Below, in pieces: positions 1 through 10,121 of a DNA stretch of 64,000 nt (within the stretch, counting starts at the first letter, position 1; each line of letters begins with the position of its first letter). The position numbers and the translations under genes were made by a program. The DNA comes from Opitutales bacterium (GTDB lineage: Bacteria > Verrucomicrobiota > Verrucomicrobiia > Opitutales > Intestinicryptomonadaceae), in contig SUVP01000001.1 in the NCBI GenBank assembly GCA_015061945.1, positions 248,001 through 312,000 on the forward strand, read 5' to 3'. Below the pieces are notes generated by a model, which saw only the letters and a program-made list of their open reading frames with translations, had not been told where the DNA came from and did no database searches.

Positions 1-1
1 C

Positions 2-2080
2 GATCGCCAACAACGCTGGCAAAAGCGTGATCGCAACAATAAATTCGACAAACGCGACAGACAAAATAATAACAATCGCAACCAAAATCAGCAACGCCAA
101 CAAGGGCAAAATAATCGTCAAGATTTTCGCAACAAAAATAATCGTAATCAGAATCAGCAACAGAACAATCGCAACCAAAATAATCAGCGTCAACAGCAAC
201 AACAAAAGCAACAACAACGCCAAAATCAGCAGAAGAAATCGCGTTGGAACCAAAATCAAAATTCTGAAGAAGAATTTATAAATCCAGCCGATTTGCCTGA
301 ATGGAATTCGTTTAAAAATGAAGTTGCGTTGAACGAACGTCTCGCTCAAATTTTCTTCGGCAAAACGCCATCATGGGAACTCGAAACATTTGAATCGGCA
401 ACGCCTATCGCATTAGACGGCACGCCTATCGAACAATCGACAGATTCCTCGCAAGAACAAGCTCAACTGTCGGAACAAAAAGACGAAGAAAATATCGAGC
501 AACCGACACAAGAAAATGTTGAAGTTGCCGAAGAACAAGAAACGCAAACAACAGAAGAAAATCCTGACCTTGAAATTCCACAAAAAGCCGTTTCCGATAT
601 GAATTATTGGGAACTTATGGCTAATGCAAATGATTCGGCTGTAAAAAAATTAGGTCTCGAAAAAGGTTTAATCGAAAAAGAGAAAGTCGAAGAATCTGCT
701 CAAGAACAAAGCTCGCAACCCGAACAAAACAAAGTTCAACCTGAAGAAAAATCAGACTTCCAAGAGCCAACGTCCCTCATTGTTAGCGATTGTGGCGAAG
801 TTGAATCGCTCGACGGATTTGACGATATTTACAAACTTTCTGCTCGTGAAATTCAACAAAAGTACGATGAACTTGGAATTGAGTACAAACGTGGAATTGC
901 AAAGTCTGACCTCGTTTTAGAATATTTTAAATATGCACTTTCACAAAAGAAGCTTGTCAAAGTTTCGGGTGTACTCGACGTGTTCCAAGACAATCTCGGC
1001 GGAGCAATCACGTTTGAATGCGACAATTACAGATTGAAAAAATGTTCTGTTTATGTTCCACAACTTTTTATAGATAAATATGCACTCAAACGTGGGCACA
1101 CTGTATCGGCATTTGCGATGCCCCCACGCGAGTATGGTCGTGAAAATTGCCCATTTGCAGTAGCAATAACATCGGTTATGAACGGCTCGGCAGACGACGC
1201 AAAGAACATCACGCCATTTACAGACCTCGTGCCATACTACCCGACTCGCAGAATTATTCTCGAATCGCCATCAGCGTCGCGTACAGATAGTTTGCCGATG
1301 CGTGCAGTTGATTTGCTTACGCCAATCGGTTTTGGTCAGCGTGCGTTGATAGTCGCACCGCCTCGCACTGGTAAGACTGTTCTTATGCAAGGTATGGCAA
1401 AGTCTATCCGTACGAACGCCCCAGACGCCCATTTGATGATTTTGCTTGTCGACGAACGTCCAGAAGAAGTGACCGACTTTAAGCGAAATGTCGACGCCGA
1501 AGTTATAGCGTCAACCTTTGACGAAGAAGCTGGCAACCACGTCCACGCCGCAGAAATGGTAATCAGCCGAGCAAGACGTATGGTCGAAGCTGGCAAAGAT
1601 GTGATAATTTTGCTCGACTCAATTACACGCCTCGCCCGAGCATACAACGCACTTATGCCAAATGGCGGACGCACGATGTCGGGTGGTGTGGAAGCTAACG
1701 CACTACAAAAACCAAAGAAGTTCTTTGGTTCGGCAAGAAATATTGAAGACGGTGGGTCGCTCACAATTATCGGCACTGCACTCATCGAAACTGGTAGCAA
1801 AATGGACGAAGTAATTTTTGAAGAATTTAAAGGTACGGGCAACCTCGAACTTCACCTCGACCGAGCTTTGTCCGACAAGAGAATCTTCCCTGCTATCAAT
1901 ATCGAAAAGAGTGGTACACGCAAAGAAGAATTGCTCTATCACCCAGACGAAATGGCAAAAATTTACGCATTGCGTCGGGCTATGAAAGGCGTACCAACAA
2001 CCGATGCAATGGAAATGCTCGTTCAACGTCTAAAGAAGACACGCTCAAATATCGAATTCTTACTGGCGATGAATTATTGA
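2..2080 (+). CDS. rho: Transcription termination factor Rho (5'-truncated)
   Basis: This is the hexameric RNA-dependent ATPase of factor-dependent transcription termination. The reading frame is open from base 2, so the true start lies outside the window; the TTG near 293 is internal. The visible part, about 692 residues, begins with a low-complexity stretch rich in Gln, Asn, Arg and Lys (bases 2-280). A long Glu/Gln/Pro-rich acidic region follows (about 400-780). The canonical Rho comes next: the N-terminal helical domain ([13 protein letters not shown], from about 838), the cold-shock-like RNA-binding domain (about 960-1200), and the RecA-type ATPase with P-loop APPRTGKT (1355-1378) and [10 protein letters not shown] just downstream. 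The C-terminus stops at the usual place. A strong hairpin terminator follows. Identity is certain; the length of the N-terminal extension is unknown. Confidence 0.97.
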   Translation, partial: DRQQRWQKRDRNNKFDKRDRQNNNNRNQNQQRQQGQNNRQDFRNKNNRNQNQQQNNRNQNNQRQQQQQKQQQRQNQQKKSRWNQNQNSEEEFINPADLPEWNSFKNEVALNERLAQIFFGKTPSWELETFESATPIALDGTPIEQSTDSSQEQAQLSEQKDEENIEQPTQENVEVAEEQETQTTEENPDLEIPQKAVSDMNYWELMANANDSAVKKLGLEKGLIEKEKVEESAQEQSSQPEQNKVQPEEKSDFQEPTSLIVSDCGEVESLDGFDDIYKLSAREIQQKYDELGIEYKRGIAKSDLVLEYFKYALSQKKLVKVSGVLDVFQDNLGGAITFECDNYRLKKCSVYVPQLFIDKYALKRGHTVSAFAMPPREYGRENCPFAVAITSVMNGSADDAKNITPFTDLVPYYPTRRIILESPSASRTDSLPMRAVDLLTPIGFGQRALIVAPPRTGKTVLMQGMAKSIRTNAPDAHLMILLVDERPEEVTDFKRNVDAEVIASTFDEEAGNHVHAAEMVISRARRMVEAGKDVIILLDSITRLARAYNALMPNGGRTMSGGVEANALQKPKKFFGSARNIEDGGSLTIIGTALIETGSKMDEVIFEEFKGTGNLELHLDRALSDKRIFPAINIEKSGTRKEELLYHPDEMAKIYALRRAMKGVPTTDAMEMLVQRLKKTRSNIEFLLAMNY

Positions 2081-2094
2081 TTCTTTCTAAAACA

Positions 2095-2130
2095 AAAAAC
2101 TGCCATCGTTAACACGTTGGCAGTTTTTTT
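2095..2130 (+). terminator. Rho-independent terminator after rho
   Basis: An 11-bp stem (AAAAACTGCCA pairing with TGGCAGTTTTT) encloses a small CGT/ACG inner stem and is followed by a T-run. It sits 15 bases after the rho stop. It is symmetrical enough to act on the convergent acyltransferase gene too. Confidence 0.8.
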
Positions 2131-2150
2131 ATTTCAAAATTTATTCGATA

Positions 2151-3206
2151 TTATGCACCAAGCCAAATTTTTGATTTCGGCAAGAATTTTAAAAGTTTCA
2201 CAAGTATGTAGCTACATATAAATGTCGATACTGCGAGTGTCGGTACAACGATAAATACGTTTGTTGTGAACTTTGTAATCAATGTAAAAAACGGAATCAT
2301 CAACATAATATGCGATAAATACATTGCATAACTGACGACAGAAATATCGGTCAAAAGTTTGCCGATTTTTGATTGTCCGAAGTTCAATTTTAGTCGGCTA
2401 ACAATAGTGAAAATACCTAATGTGAGCATCGCAACATTTATAGAACCATATCGCCAAGACAACTCTAAATCAGCGATTGTCGGGGCAAAAGAAATTCTGC
2501 TTTGAAAAACTCGAGCTGTTATAAAATAACCTAATGCGACAAACACAATACCTAACAACATCGACGGAGGTCCATATCGACGCAGATAATGCCCTAACAC
2601 AAACAAACCTGCAAAGCCCGTAAAATAGTAGAAAGTCGGGATATTATTCCAATAAGATTCGCCCCAAATTTCTGGTTGAATCTTGTGGATGTATGTTAGC
2701 AATGTAGTAATTACCCACAAACAAAGATACATTTGAAGTTCACGTTTTGAACATTTTTGAAGCCACGGCGATACCACTGGAGCGAGCAAATAAAGCCCCA
2801 ATAACATATAGACAAACCAAAGATGTCCGACTTCTGTCCCATAATTAACTGGGATTTTTGCAATATTCAAAAGTGCTGTCGGCACGCTATCGTTGCGTGC
2901 AAAAATATTGTAGATTGCATACGCGATGCACCAAAATATAAACGGATACAAAACTCGTGATGCCCTCTTGCGTAAAAATTGCGATGTCGGCTCTTGCACA
3001 GGAAGCAAAAAATATCCCGATATCAAAACGAACATCGGCACTGCTGAAGTGGAAAATGAATTTAGCCAAGCAATCGCATACACGTTAGCGTTGCGAATGA
3101 CACTACCACCTTCGCCGATATAAAAAAACTCGCTCGCATGTTGCCACATAACAAGCAGACACGCCAACACTCGCAAGACATCAACATTAAAATTTCTTGT
3201 CTGCAT
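2151..3206 (-). CDS. Acyltransferase family 3 membrane protein
   Basis: This 351-residue polytopic protein starts NVDVLRVLACLLVMWQHAS, the typical acyltransferase-3 opening: an Arg in the first helix and a following His, thought to lie near the acyl-transfer site. About ten hydrophobic helices follow. Such enzymes O-acetylate or otherwise acylate surface polysaccharides, peptidoglycan or secreted glycans at the inner membrane; the substrate cannot be read from sequence. The start codon lies 3 bases from the stop of the upstream secreted hydrolase gene, so the two are probably co-transcribed. The pairing suggests a shared role in glycan processing, which is inference. Confidence 0.85.
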   Translation of the reverse strand: MQTRNFNVDVLRVLACLLVMWQHASEFFYIGEGGSVIRNANVYAIAWLNSFSTSAVPMFVLISGYFLLPVQEPTSQFLRKRASRVLYPFIFWCIAYAIYNIFARNDSVPTALLNIAKIPVNYGTEVGHLWFVYMLLGLYLLAPVVSPWLQKCSKRELQMYLCLWVITTLLTYIHKIQPEIWGESYWNNIPTFYYFTGFAGLFVLGHYLRRYGPPSMLLGIVFVALGYFITARVFQSRISFAPTIADLELSWRYGSINVAMLTLGIFTIVSRLKLNFGQSKIGKLLTDISVVSYAMYLSHIMLMIPFFTLITKFTTNVFIVVPTLAVSTFICSYILVKLLKFLPKSKIWLGA

Positions 3207-3209
3207 TTT

Positions 3210-4946
3210 TTATTTTCCTTTATAGAGCAAATAATTTTTTGGAAGCACAACTTTACCCTTATAAAGATATGCAGTGTTGTTGTAATTGCATATTATTTCT
3301 TCGCCATTTTCGTATTTGGTAATTGTTATGCCTTTTGCAAGTTCGCCATGAGAGTGAATCAACTCTTTTTGCAAATGTCGGACAGGCTTGAATATTTCGT
3401 AAAGTCCAGCTATTGCAGGGATTTTCTCGAACTTATTTGTGTAGATAATTGGGCGACCTCCAAATTCCATAAGCTTTAAGATTTTTCGCCAATCAGCAGT
3501 AATATCCTGTTGAGTATATCTGTCGGGATTACTCAAAACTATGCCATGGTAAACGATTTCCCACAAAGGCTTAATATCTTCAATGAGTCGCTTTTTTCCG
3601 ACAAGCTTCATATAATTTGCGACATAATTGCAGTAGTCGAGCTTGCCGATAATGTGGTCGTATCCACCTTCCGAAGAAAAGCCTCCGAAAAGTTCGATAC
3701 ACTTATCGGCAATTTCTAACTGAATTTCGCCAGCTTGCTTTTTATTGATTTTGTGTTTCGGATGAAAACAATCGTATGGAGCAATACACGAAAATACGTC
3801 CACATAATGCGAACCACTGAAGCCGAGTTTTGCGATGTCTTCAAGTTGCTTTGGCAAGAATCTATCCCACGCATATTTTAAGCATAAGTTGTATGCTCTG
3901 CCTCCACACCAAATTCCATTTTTTGCAAGAGTACCATCGTGCTTTATGCAGACCATATCTTTATCCCACAAACGTGAACAAGAGTAGCAGTCGGTACTAT
4001 TTGTATGGGCAGAAATTTGGTATCCCATATCTTTTACTTCTTGGATAAACTTTTTTAAGCCGTCCTCGCCACCGATTTCTTTATCGATTGGGAAAATATC
4101 AGGGAAACGTCCGTCATATCCACCACTTTGCCATCCAGCCGAGCAAAACGCCACTTTATCGACACCAGCATCTTTGATTGCCTTCACAAATTTGATAGAA
4201 TCTGCAAAGCTCAAATAGACTTTCATCGGTGGTTCGTCTTCTGGAGTATAATGTTCTTTTTTGCCAGCAGTTGGTTTTTGTTTTGCGGCGTGATATTGAA
4301 TGCGAACCTGCAAAGCGTCGCACAAATAATCAAGCTCTGGACGTGTCTTTATTCTTTCTTTTAGCGTTTTACACTTACCATTTTCGAGCTGATATTTACG
4401 ATATAATCTGCCCATTGCAGAATAATTAGCATCGTCGCCTTCGAGTTTGTAGAAGTCTATAACAATGTCTTCGTAAGCTTTTCTATCGGGAATTTTATTT
4501 ATCGTAAAGCAAGGAAAAATTGAATATTTGCCATTGCGTACACTCACACGCATAGTGATTTCGTGTCGCAACCCTTTTATGATTCCCACATACGTTCCAC
4601 GGGGCGTTTTTATTCCCATAAGTGGAATGTGAATATTTGACAGTGAGAATATATCGTTATCTTGCGAGAACGTTCCATACGCACCACGTCCAAAAATCCA
4701 AAAACCTTCCTCGCCTTTTTTAGCGGTAAAAAACTCGTGGACAACATCGATGTGTTGTGTGTTTTCGGGAATTTCAGATACAGCAATTTTCAAACGCATA
4801 GCACCGTCTTCCATTTTAGAAAGCGTGATATTGCGTGGTTCTGTCGACTTATCAGTTTTCAAGATTCGCAAATGTACAGTATCGGCAAACGCAAGACTGG
4901 TCAAAAAACAAGATAACAAAATTGCAACGTGTTTGAGTGTTTTCAT
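3210..4946 (-). CDS. Secreted TIM-barrel glycosidase-like protein (DUF5696-like)
   Basis: A predicted exported protein of 578 residues. I chose the ATG at 4946 because it begins a clean signal peptide (MKTLKHVAILLSCFLTSLAFA); the frame extends upstream to 5057 but that extension lacks signal-peptide logic. An N-terminal beta-sandwich-like part of about 200 residues precedes a barrel-like region with SFADSIKFVKAIKDAGVDKV, GWQSGGYDGRFPD, SAHTNSTDCY and HYVDVFS. These resemble alpha-galactosidase/GH101-type and DUF5696 barrels, with Asp residues that could be catalytic. Hydrolysis of a glycan is an inference, and no substrate can be named. It directly precedes the acyltransferase gene. Confidence 0.6.
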   Translation of the reverse strand: MKTLKHVAILLSCFLTSLAFADTVHLRILKTDKSTEPRNITLSKMEDGAMRLKIAVSEIPENTQHIDVVHEFFTAKKGEEGFWIFGRGAYGTFSQDNDIFSLSNIHIPLMGIKTPRGTYVGIIKGLRHEITMRVSVRNGKYSIFPCFTINKIPDRKAYEDIVIDFYKLEGDDANYSAMGRLYRKYQLENGKCKTLKERIKTRPELDYLCDALQVRIQYHAAKQKPTAGKKEHYTPEDEPPMKVYLSFADSIKFVKAIKDAGVDKVAFCSAGWQSGGYDGRFPDIFPIDKEIGGEDGLKKFIQEVKDMGYQISAHTNSTDCYSCSRLWDKDMVCIKHDGTLAKNGIWCGGRAYNLCLKYAWDRFLPKQLEDIAKLGFSGSHYVDVFSCIAPYDCFHPKHKINKKQAGEIQLEIADKCIELFGGFSSEGGYDHIIGKLDYCNYVANYMKLVGKKRLIEDIKPLWEIVYHGIVLSNPDRYTQQDITADWRKILKLMEFGGRPIIYTNKFEKIPAIAGLYEIFKPVRHLQKELIHSHGELAKGITITKYENGEEIICNYNNTAYLYKGKVVLPKNYLLYKGK

Positions 4947-5078
4947 AGCAAAATGTTCTAATACAAAGATGCTCAAAACTTCAACCGAAAAAAATCGAGC
5001 AAACGTCAAAATATCGCCAAAGCAATAAATGGGAAATAATCGAGAATTAAAAAGCAAAAAAAGGTTGAAATTTTATAT

Positions 5079-5104
5079 TAGAAAGAGTAGCTTTTAACTT
5101 TCTA
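5079..5104. promoter_or_regulatory. Inverted repeat upstream of the pilus motor operon
   Basis: TAGAAAG and CTTTCTA form a perfect 7-bp dyad with a 12-base spacer, ending 35 bases before the first ATPase start. It may be an operator or a leader hairpin. No convincing promoter hexamers were identified beside it. Confidence 0.25.
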
Positions 5105-5138
5105 CTAAAAAACCTTATTTGATTTAACGGAGATATTG

Positions 5139-6851
5139 ATGACATCCGCTGACGATTTTGTATTACAACTAATGGAAGAGAAAGCACTCGTTCCGTCAGA
5201 AGCTATCGCTGAAGAACGCGAAAGGCTTATGGCAGAAGGTGCTACGCTCGCCGATATCGACTCGCTCCTTATCGACGCACTCGTCGAGAAGAAATACTGC
5301 AAGTATGACGATATTTCGTTTATGCTCGCAAACGAGTTTAACGTACCTTTCATTTCGCTCCAAAACTTGAGTGTAGATGATGAAGTAAAAAATCTTCTCA
5401 CACAAGATGACGCACGCAAATACCAAGTGTTCCCCGTGGCAATCACATCAGGACAACTTGAGCTTGCTGTGATTGACCCAATGGATATGGACGTTATCGA
5501 TAACCTCGGCCATATCCTAAAGATGCCGATTGATATTCGCATCGCAACCCCATCCGATATTAAAAATGCGATTGACGAACATTACGGCGTGAACGCATAC
5601 GGCGATATTTTGGGCAACGAAGGCGTTGGCGAAGATAAAATCGAAGGTCTCGATACTGGCAATGAACAAGGTGTATCCGAAGAAGAAGCACCAATTATTC
5701 GCTACGTTCATAAGCTCATTACCGAAGCTGTCAAACGCAGAGCATCAGATATTCACCTTGAGCCACTCGAAAAACGATTTCGCATTCGCTATCGTATCGA
5801 CGGTGTGCTTATTGAAGTAGAAAACCCACCAAAACGCTTGCAACCGTCAATCATCTCACGTTTGAAACTTATGGCGAACATTTCAATCGCCGAAAAACGT
5901 GTACCACAAGACGGACGTATTCAAATTGTCTATAACAAAAAAGAAATCGACTTGCGTGTATCGAGCTTGCCGACAGTGTATGGCGAAAGTATCGTTATGC
6001 GTATTCTCGATAAGGAAGGCTTGCGTTTGGGTCTGCCTGAATTGGGCTTCTTCTCTGACGACCAAGCAGTGTTTGAAAGAATCGTTGGAATGGCTGACGG
6101 TATCTTCTTGGTTACAGGTCCAACAGGTTCTGGTAAATCTACAACACTTTATTCTGCCCTCAACTACTTGAATCACCCAGACCGCAAAATTATTACGGTT
6201 GAAGACCCTGTTGAATATCAGATGACTGGTATCAACCAAGTTCAAGTTAGAAGAGAAGTTGGTATGACTTTTGCGGCGGCATTGCGTTCAATGCTCCGTC
6301 AAGCTCCGAATATCATTATGATCGGGGAAATTCGTGACCTTGAAACAGCAGAAATTGCGATTAACGCATCGCTGACAGGTCATATGGTTTTCAGTACACT
6401 CCACACAAACGATGCCCCCAGTGCTGTTACACGTCTTGTTGATATTGGTGTAAAGCCGTTCCTTGTAAGTGCGTCGTTGCGTGCGGCACTCGCACAACGA
6501 CTTGTTCGCAAAACTTGCGTACATTGTAAGACACCATATTCGCCAGATCCACACGTCTTGCAAGCAATCGGCATCAACGAAATTGCCGCTGCTGGTATGA
6601 CATTCTACCATGGCGAAGGTTGCCCGAAGTGCAATGGTATTGGTTGTCGTGGTCGTATGGGTATCTTTGAAATCTTCATCGTTAATGAAGAATTGCAACA
6701 GATGATTTACGAAGGCAGAACCCTTGTGGAACTGCGAACAAAAGCCAGAGAACTCGGTATGCGTACAATGCGAGAAGACGGCGTAAGAAAAGTCTCGAGC
6801 GGATTGACCACCGCCGACGAAGTTCTCAAAGTTACAATGAATGAATCATAG
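5139..6851 (+). CDS. Type IV pilus / type II secretion assembly ATPase (PilB/GspE), copy 1
   Basis: A 570-residue cytoplasmic ATPase that powers pseudopilus or pilus assembly. The ATG at 5139 is preferred over the in-frame TTG just before it because a GGAG ribosome site lies 6 bases upstream. An N-terminal GspE/MshE-type domain (residues 1-150) precedes the ATPase core with Walker [10 protein letters not shown] (about 327-335), the Asp-box/Walker B region ([14 protein letters not shown]) and the His box ([11 protein letters not shown]). A four-Cys zinc element (CVHC ... CPKC) lies near the C-terminus. It is the first gene of a three-gene operon, 11 bases ahead of a second ATPase of the same family. 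Confidence 0.93.
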   Translation: MTSADDFVLQLMEEKALVPSEAIAEERERLMAEGATLADIDSLLIDALVEKKYCKYDDISFMLANEFNVPFISLQNLSVDDEVKNLLTQDDARKYQVFPVAITSGQLELAVIDPMDMDVIDNLGHILKMPIDIRIATPSDIKNAIDEHYGVNAYGDILGNEGVGEDKIEGLDTGNEQGVSEEEAPIIRYVHKLITEAVKRRASDIHLEPLEKRFRIRYRIDGVLIEVENPPKRLQPSIISRLKLMANISIAEKRVPQDGRIQIVYNKKEIDLRVSSLPTVYGESIVMRILDKEGLRLGLPELGFFSDDQAVFERIVGMADGIFLVTGPTGSGKSTTLYSALNYLNHPDRKIITVEDPVEYQMTGINQVQVRREVGMTFAAALRSMLRQAPNIIMIGEIRDLETAEIAINASLTGHMVFSTLHTNDAPSAVTRLVDIGVKPFLVSASLRAALAQRLVRKTCVHCKTPYSPDPHVLQAIGINEIAAAGMTFYHGEGCPKCNGIGCRGRMGIFEIFIVNEELQQMIYEGRTLVELRTKARELGMRTMREDGVRKVSSGLTTADEVLKVTMNES

Positions 6852-6862
6852 GATTTACGGCA

Positions 6863-8545
6863 ATGTTTGAAGACCACAATAACACAATTTACGATGTCGT
6901 TTTGACATCAGGACTGCTCTCAAAAGAACAGCTCGACGAACTTAACGAAACACATATCAGCACAGGTAAATCACTCGCTGATTCTATTGTAGACTCTGGG
7001 CTTATCGAGAAACAACAACTTCTCGAAGCTATCGCAAAAGATCTCGATTATGAGTTCGAGCCAATCCCACCAGCAAGTATCAGAGAAGATATTTACCGCC
7101 AGTTGCGTGCGAACCTCGCAAGAACTTATGGCGTTGTGCCGATTAAAGTTGAAGACACGTCTATCACACTTTTAGCGAAAGACCCATTCAACAACGCTGT
7201 TATCGACGACTTAACTTTTACCCTCAATAAAGACGTAAAAATTGTCGTTACAGACCCAAATGCAGTCGACACTCTTATCGTTCAATGCTACGGAGAAGAA
7301 AATTCAAGTATTGATGACTTGCTTTCTGAAATCTCGCAAGTGGACTTTGGCGAAGAAAATGCCGATAACGATATCGCCAATATGGCGAACGAAACACCAA
7401 TTATCCGTTTCGTAAACTTGATTTTGCAACAAGCTATTCGAGACAAGGCATCTGACATTCACTTTGAACCTTTTGAAGATCAATTCAGAATCCGTTATCG
7501 TATCGACGGTGCTCTTTATGAAATGGCTCCGCCACCAAAAAGCTTGGCACTGCCAGTTATCTCTCGTGTAAAAGTTTTGGCAAATTTGAACATCGCTGAA
7601 ACACGTATCCCACAAGACGGACGTATCAAGATGACAATTTCGGGTCGTCCAGTAGACTTGCGTGTATCAACGCTCCCAACACAATTTGGCGAAAGCGTGG
7701 TGCTCCGTGTTCTCGACAAAGGCGTGGTAAACCTCGACCTCGAAAAACTCAGTATGACCGACGAAATTATGAGCAACATCCGTAGGCTCGTAAAAATGCC
7801 AAATGGTATCTTTATCGTTACAGGTCCGACAGGTTCAGGTAAAACAACTACACTTTACTCTGCACTTCGAGAAGTTAATACGGTTGACGTAAAAATTCTC
7901 ACATCGGAAGACCCAGTCGAATACGAAATCGACGGAATTATGCAGGTGCAAATTAACCACCAAGTTGGGCTTGACTTTGCTCGATGCCTCCGTGCATTCT
8001 TGCGTCAAGACCCTGACAAAATAATGGTCGGGGAAATTCGTGACCTTGAAACTGCACAGATTGCAGTTCAAGCATCGCTAACAGGTCACGTTGTTTTGGC
8101 AACACTGCACACTAACGACTCGCCTGGGGCAGTTACACGTCTTATGGATATGGGGCTTGAGCCGTACCTTATCGCTGCATCGCTCGAAGGTGTACTCGGT
8201 CAACGTCTCGTAAGAAAAATTTGCCCGACATGTCGCACTGCATACGAACCAGACCAAGACCTTATCGATCGTCTCGGAGTTGACGCAATCGAAATTGCCG
8301 ACAAACAATTCTATTTCGGTAAAGGTTGTACAGATTGCGGTGGCACAGGCTACCGTGGTCGTCAAGGTTTGTTTGAACTCTTGCTCGTAAACGACGCACT
8401 CCGTGATTTGATTACAAACCGTGCTCCAACTATGGTCTTAAAACAAAAGGCTATCGAGCTTGGTATGCGTACCTTGCGAGACGACGGCTTGCGTGCTATC
8501 TTCGATGGTGCAACAACTGTTGACGAAGTTTTGAAATACACTTAA
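6863..8545 (+). CDS. Type IV pilus / type II secretion assembly ATPase (PilB/GspE), copy 2
   Basis: A 560-residue paralogue of the preceding gene with the same architecture: an N-terminal MshEN-like domain ([19 protein letters not shown]), Walker [10 protein letters not shown] (about residue 321), [18 protein letters not shown], the His box [11 protein letters not shown], and a Cys4 zinc element (CPTC ... CTDC). Conserved residues look intact, so both copies should hydrolyse ATP. It is not a PilT retraction ATPase, because it keeps the long N-terminal domain and the Cys4 insert. Eleven bases separate it from copy 1, and pilC follows 31 bases later. Confidence 0.93.
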   Translation: MFEDHNNTIYDVVLTSGLLSKEQLDELNETHISTGKSLADSIVDSGLIEKQQLLEAIAKDLDYEFEPIPPASIREDIYRQLRANLARTYGVVPIKVEDTSITLLAKDPFNNAVIDDLTFTLNKDVKIVVTDPNAVDTLIVQCYGEENSSIDDLLSEISQVDFGEENADNDIANMANETPIIRFVNLILQQAIRDKASDIHFEPFEDQFRIRYRIDGALYEMAPPPKSLALPVISRVKVLANLNIAETRIPQDGRIKMTISGRPVDLRVSTLPTQFGESVVLRVLDKGVVNLDLEKLSMTDEIMSNIRRLVKMPNGIFIVTGPTGSGKTTTLYSALREVNTVDVKILTSEDPVEYEIDGIMQVQINHQVGLDFARCLRAFLRQDPDKIMVGEIRDLETAQIAVQASLTGHVVLATLHTNDSPGAVTRLMDMGLEPYLIAASLEGVLGQRLVRKICPTCRTAYEPDQDLIDRLGVDAIEIADKQFYFGKGCTDCGGTGYRGRQGLFELLLVNDALRDLITNRAPTMVLKQKAIELGMRTLRDDGLRAIFDGATTVDEVLKYT

Positions 8546-8576
8546 TAATTAACCCCACACATAAAAAGGCTATTAT

Positions 8577-9821
8577 ATGGCAAAATTTAAATACTCAGCA
8601 TTAGATAAAGAAGGTCGCGAAATGACCGGCGTTATCGAGTCGACAAGCGAAAGTCGTGCTCGCAAAGAGTTGACAGCTCAAGGCTTGACGGTATCACGCT
8701 TGACAGAAGTTGCAGTCAGTGCAGAAAAGAAATCTGCAGGTGCTAAAAAACAACGCAAACCATTAGTTGGCACAGGTGTCACAAGCGAAAACGTAACAAT
8801 CTTCTCACGCCAGTTGGCAACTCTGCTCAAGGCTGGCTTGCCGTTGCTCCGTTCGCTCGAAGTTATTGGTCGCCAAGAAAAAAATCCATACTTTAAGGAT
8901 ATTGTTGATAGCCTCGCAGACGCAGTTCGCACAGGTAATAAATTCTCTGACGGTCTCCAACAACACTCAAAAGTGTTCGACAAGCTCTATATCAATATGG
9001 CTCGTGCCGGTGAAGCTGGTGGCGTGCTCGATGTAGTTCTCGATCGTCTCGCAACTTTCCAAGAAAAAGCGATGAAAACAACTAACAAAGTTAAGAGTGC
9101 GATGGTCTACCCTGTCGTTATCTTGAGCGTTGCAGTTGCAATCGTTGTTATTCTTATGATTTTCGTTGTTCCGCAATTCCAAAAAATCTTCCAAGATATG
9201 CTCAACGGAGCTCCGATGCCTGCCCTCACCCAAATGATTATCGATATATCCGACTTTATGAAAGTCAATTATATCGCAACATTGGGTATTGTCGCTGGTG
9301 CAATCTTGGTAATCCGCCTTTTCTTCAAGACAAAAGTCGGTATGCGTGTTTGGGATATCGCAGCACTTAAACTCCCAAAATTTGGCGACCTTGTGATGAA
9401 ATCAACTGTCGCACGTTTCACTCGTACATTCGGTACACTGCTCGCTTCAGGTGTTCCGATTCTCGAAGCTCTTACAATCACAAAAGGTACTATTAAAAAT
9501 AGCTTGATTGTTGACGCACTCACTCGCGTGCACGATCGCGTTCGCGATGGTGAACCACTCGCAACACCACTCGACCAACAAAAGATTTTTCCAACTATGG
9601 TAACAAGTATGGTTGAAGTTGGCGAAGAAACTGGTCAGCTCTCTGAAATGCTTAACCGCATTGCAGATAACTATGACGAAGAAGTTGATAACGCTGTCGG
9701 TGGTATAACATCTGTTATCGAACCTATTATGATTGTCTTCCTCGCAGTAGTCGTAGGTACAATCGTTATTGCCCTCTTCCTCCCAATTATCCAAATCATC
9801 CAAAAACTCACAGGTGGTTAA
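8577..9821 (+). CDS. pilC: Type IV pilus / type II secretion platform protein PilC/GspF
   Basis: An inner-membrane platform protein of 414 residues that couples the assembly ATPase to pilin extraction. The N-terminus (KFKYSALDKEGREMTGVIE) is typical of the family. Two GspF cytoplasmic domains follow, each containing the FSRQLATLLKAGLPLLRSLE / FTRTFGTLLASGVPILEAL type motif. Three transmembrane segments are visible: about residues 178-200, 220-245 and the C-terminal IEPIMIVFLAVVVGTIVIALFLPI. It closes the motor operon. Its prepilin partners are probably those at 39.7-43.5 kb. A double-hairpin element starts 5 bases after the stop. Confidence 0.94.
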   Translation: MAKFKYSALDKEGREMTGVIESTSESRARKELTAQGLTVSRLTEVAVSAEKKSAGAKKQRKPLVGTGVTSENVTIFSRQLATLLKAGLPLLRSLEVIGRQEKNPYFKDIVDSLADAVRTGNKFSDGLQQHSKVFDKLYINMARAGEAGGVLDVVLDRLATFQEKAMKTTNKVKSAMVYPVVILSVAVAIVVILMIFVVPQFQKIFQDMLNGAPMPALTQMIIDISDFMKVNYIATLGIVAGAILVIRLFFKTKVGMRVWDIAALKLPKFGDLVMKSTVARFTRTFGTLLASGVPILEALTITKGTIKNSLIVDALTRVHDRVRDGEPLATPLDQQKIFPTMVTSMVEVGEETGQLSEMLNRIADNYDEEVDNAVGGITSVIEPIMIVFLAVVVGTIVIALFLPIIQIIQKLTGG

Positions 9822-9826
9822 TTTTC

Positions 9827-9924
9827 GACACCAACGGGCGATTGCCACATGGCAATATCGCCCTTTGAAACAACTTTTCTAAATAATGAGAGATAACCTC
9901 AAGACATCGAGGTTATCTTTTTTT
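9827..9924 (+). repeat. Double-hairpin 3'-end element, copy 1
   Basis: It begins 5 bases after the pilC stop. The first hairpin is GGGCGATTGCC / GGCAATATCGCCC (9836-9863). A terminator-like hairpin with GATAACCTC / GAGGTTATC arms and a T-run follows (9891-9924). Copy 2 (11529-11630, opposite orientation) matches it over about 95 bases, including the linker. Copy 3 lies at 59788-59890. Confidence 0.75.
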
Positions 9925-9933
9925 ATGATACCA

Positions 9934-10050
9934 ATGGATTATCTCTTCTATTTAAGTATTCTTAAAAATTGCTATTTGAAAATTCAGCTAGTTATAACTG
10001 GTTATATCGAAGATGAACAATCGGATTTCAGAGATGATATCGAGTATTAG
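9934..10050 (+). other. Possible 38-codon ORF or gene remnant
   Basis: An ATG-initiated frame encodes a 38-residue peptide ending ITGYIEDEQSDFRDDIEY. Its composition looks protein-like, but there is no clear ribosome site and I recognise no family. It lies between the double-hairpin element and the Sel1 gene promoter. It could be a remnant of a displaced gene or a chance ORF. Confidence 0.2.
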
Positions 10051-10066
10051 ATAAAATCATTATTAC

Positions 10067-10095
10067 TTGACAGAAAAATTACATGAGCATTTAAT
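10067..10095 (+). promoter_or_regulatory. Predicted sigma-70-type promoter of the Sel1 gene
   Basis: A perfect TTGACA -35 box (10067-10072), a 17-base spacer and TTTAAT as the -10 box (10090-10095), ending 26 bases before the ATG at 10122. Confidence 0.55.
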
Positions 10096-10121
10096 GGCTA
10101 ACGCACTTAATTTTATCGCTT

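Noticed and set aside
27-281. An 84-codon ATG frame at the left edge
   Set aside because: It is an out-of-frame reading of the Q/N/R-rich part of rho; the rho frame is open from base 2 and continuous with the conserved protein.
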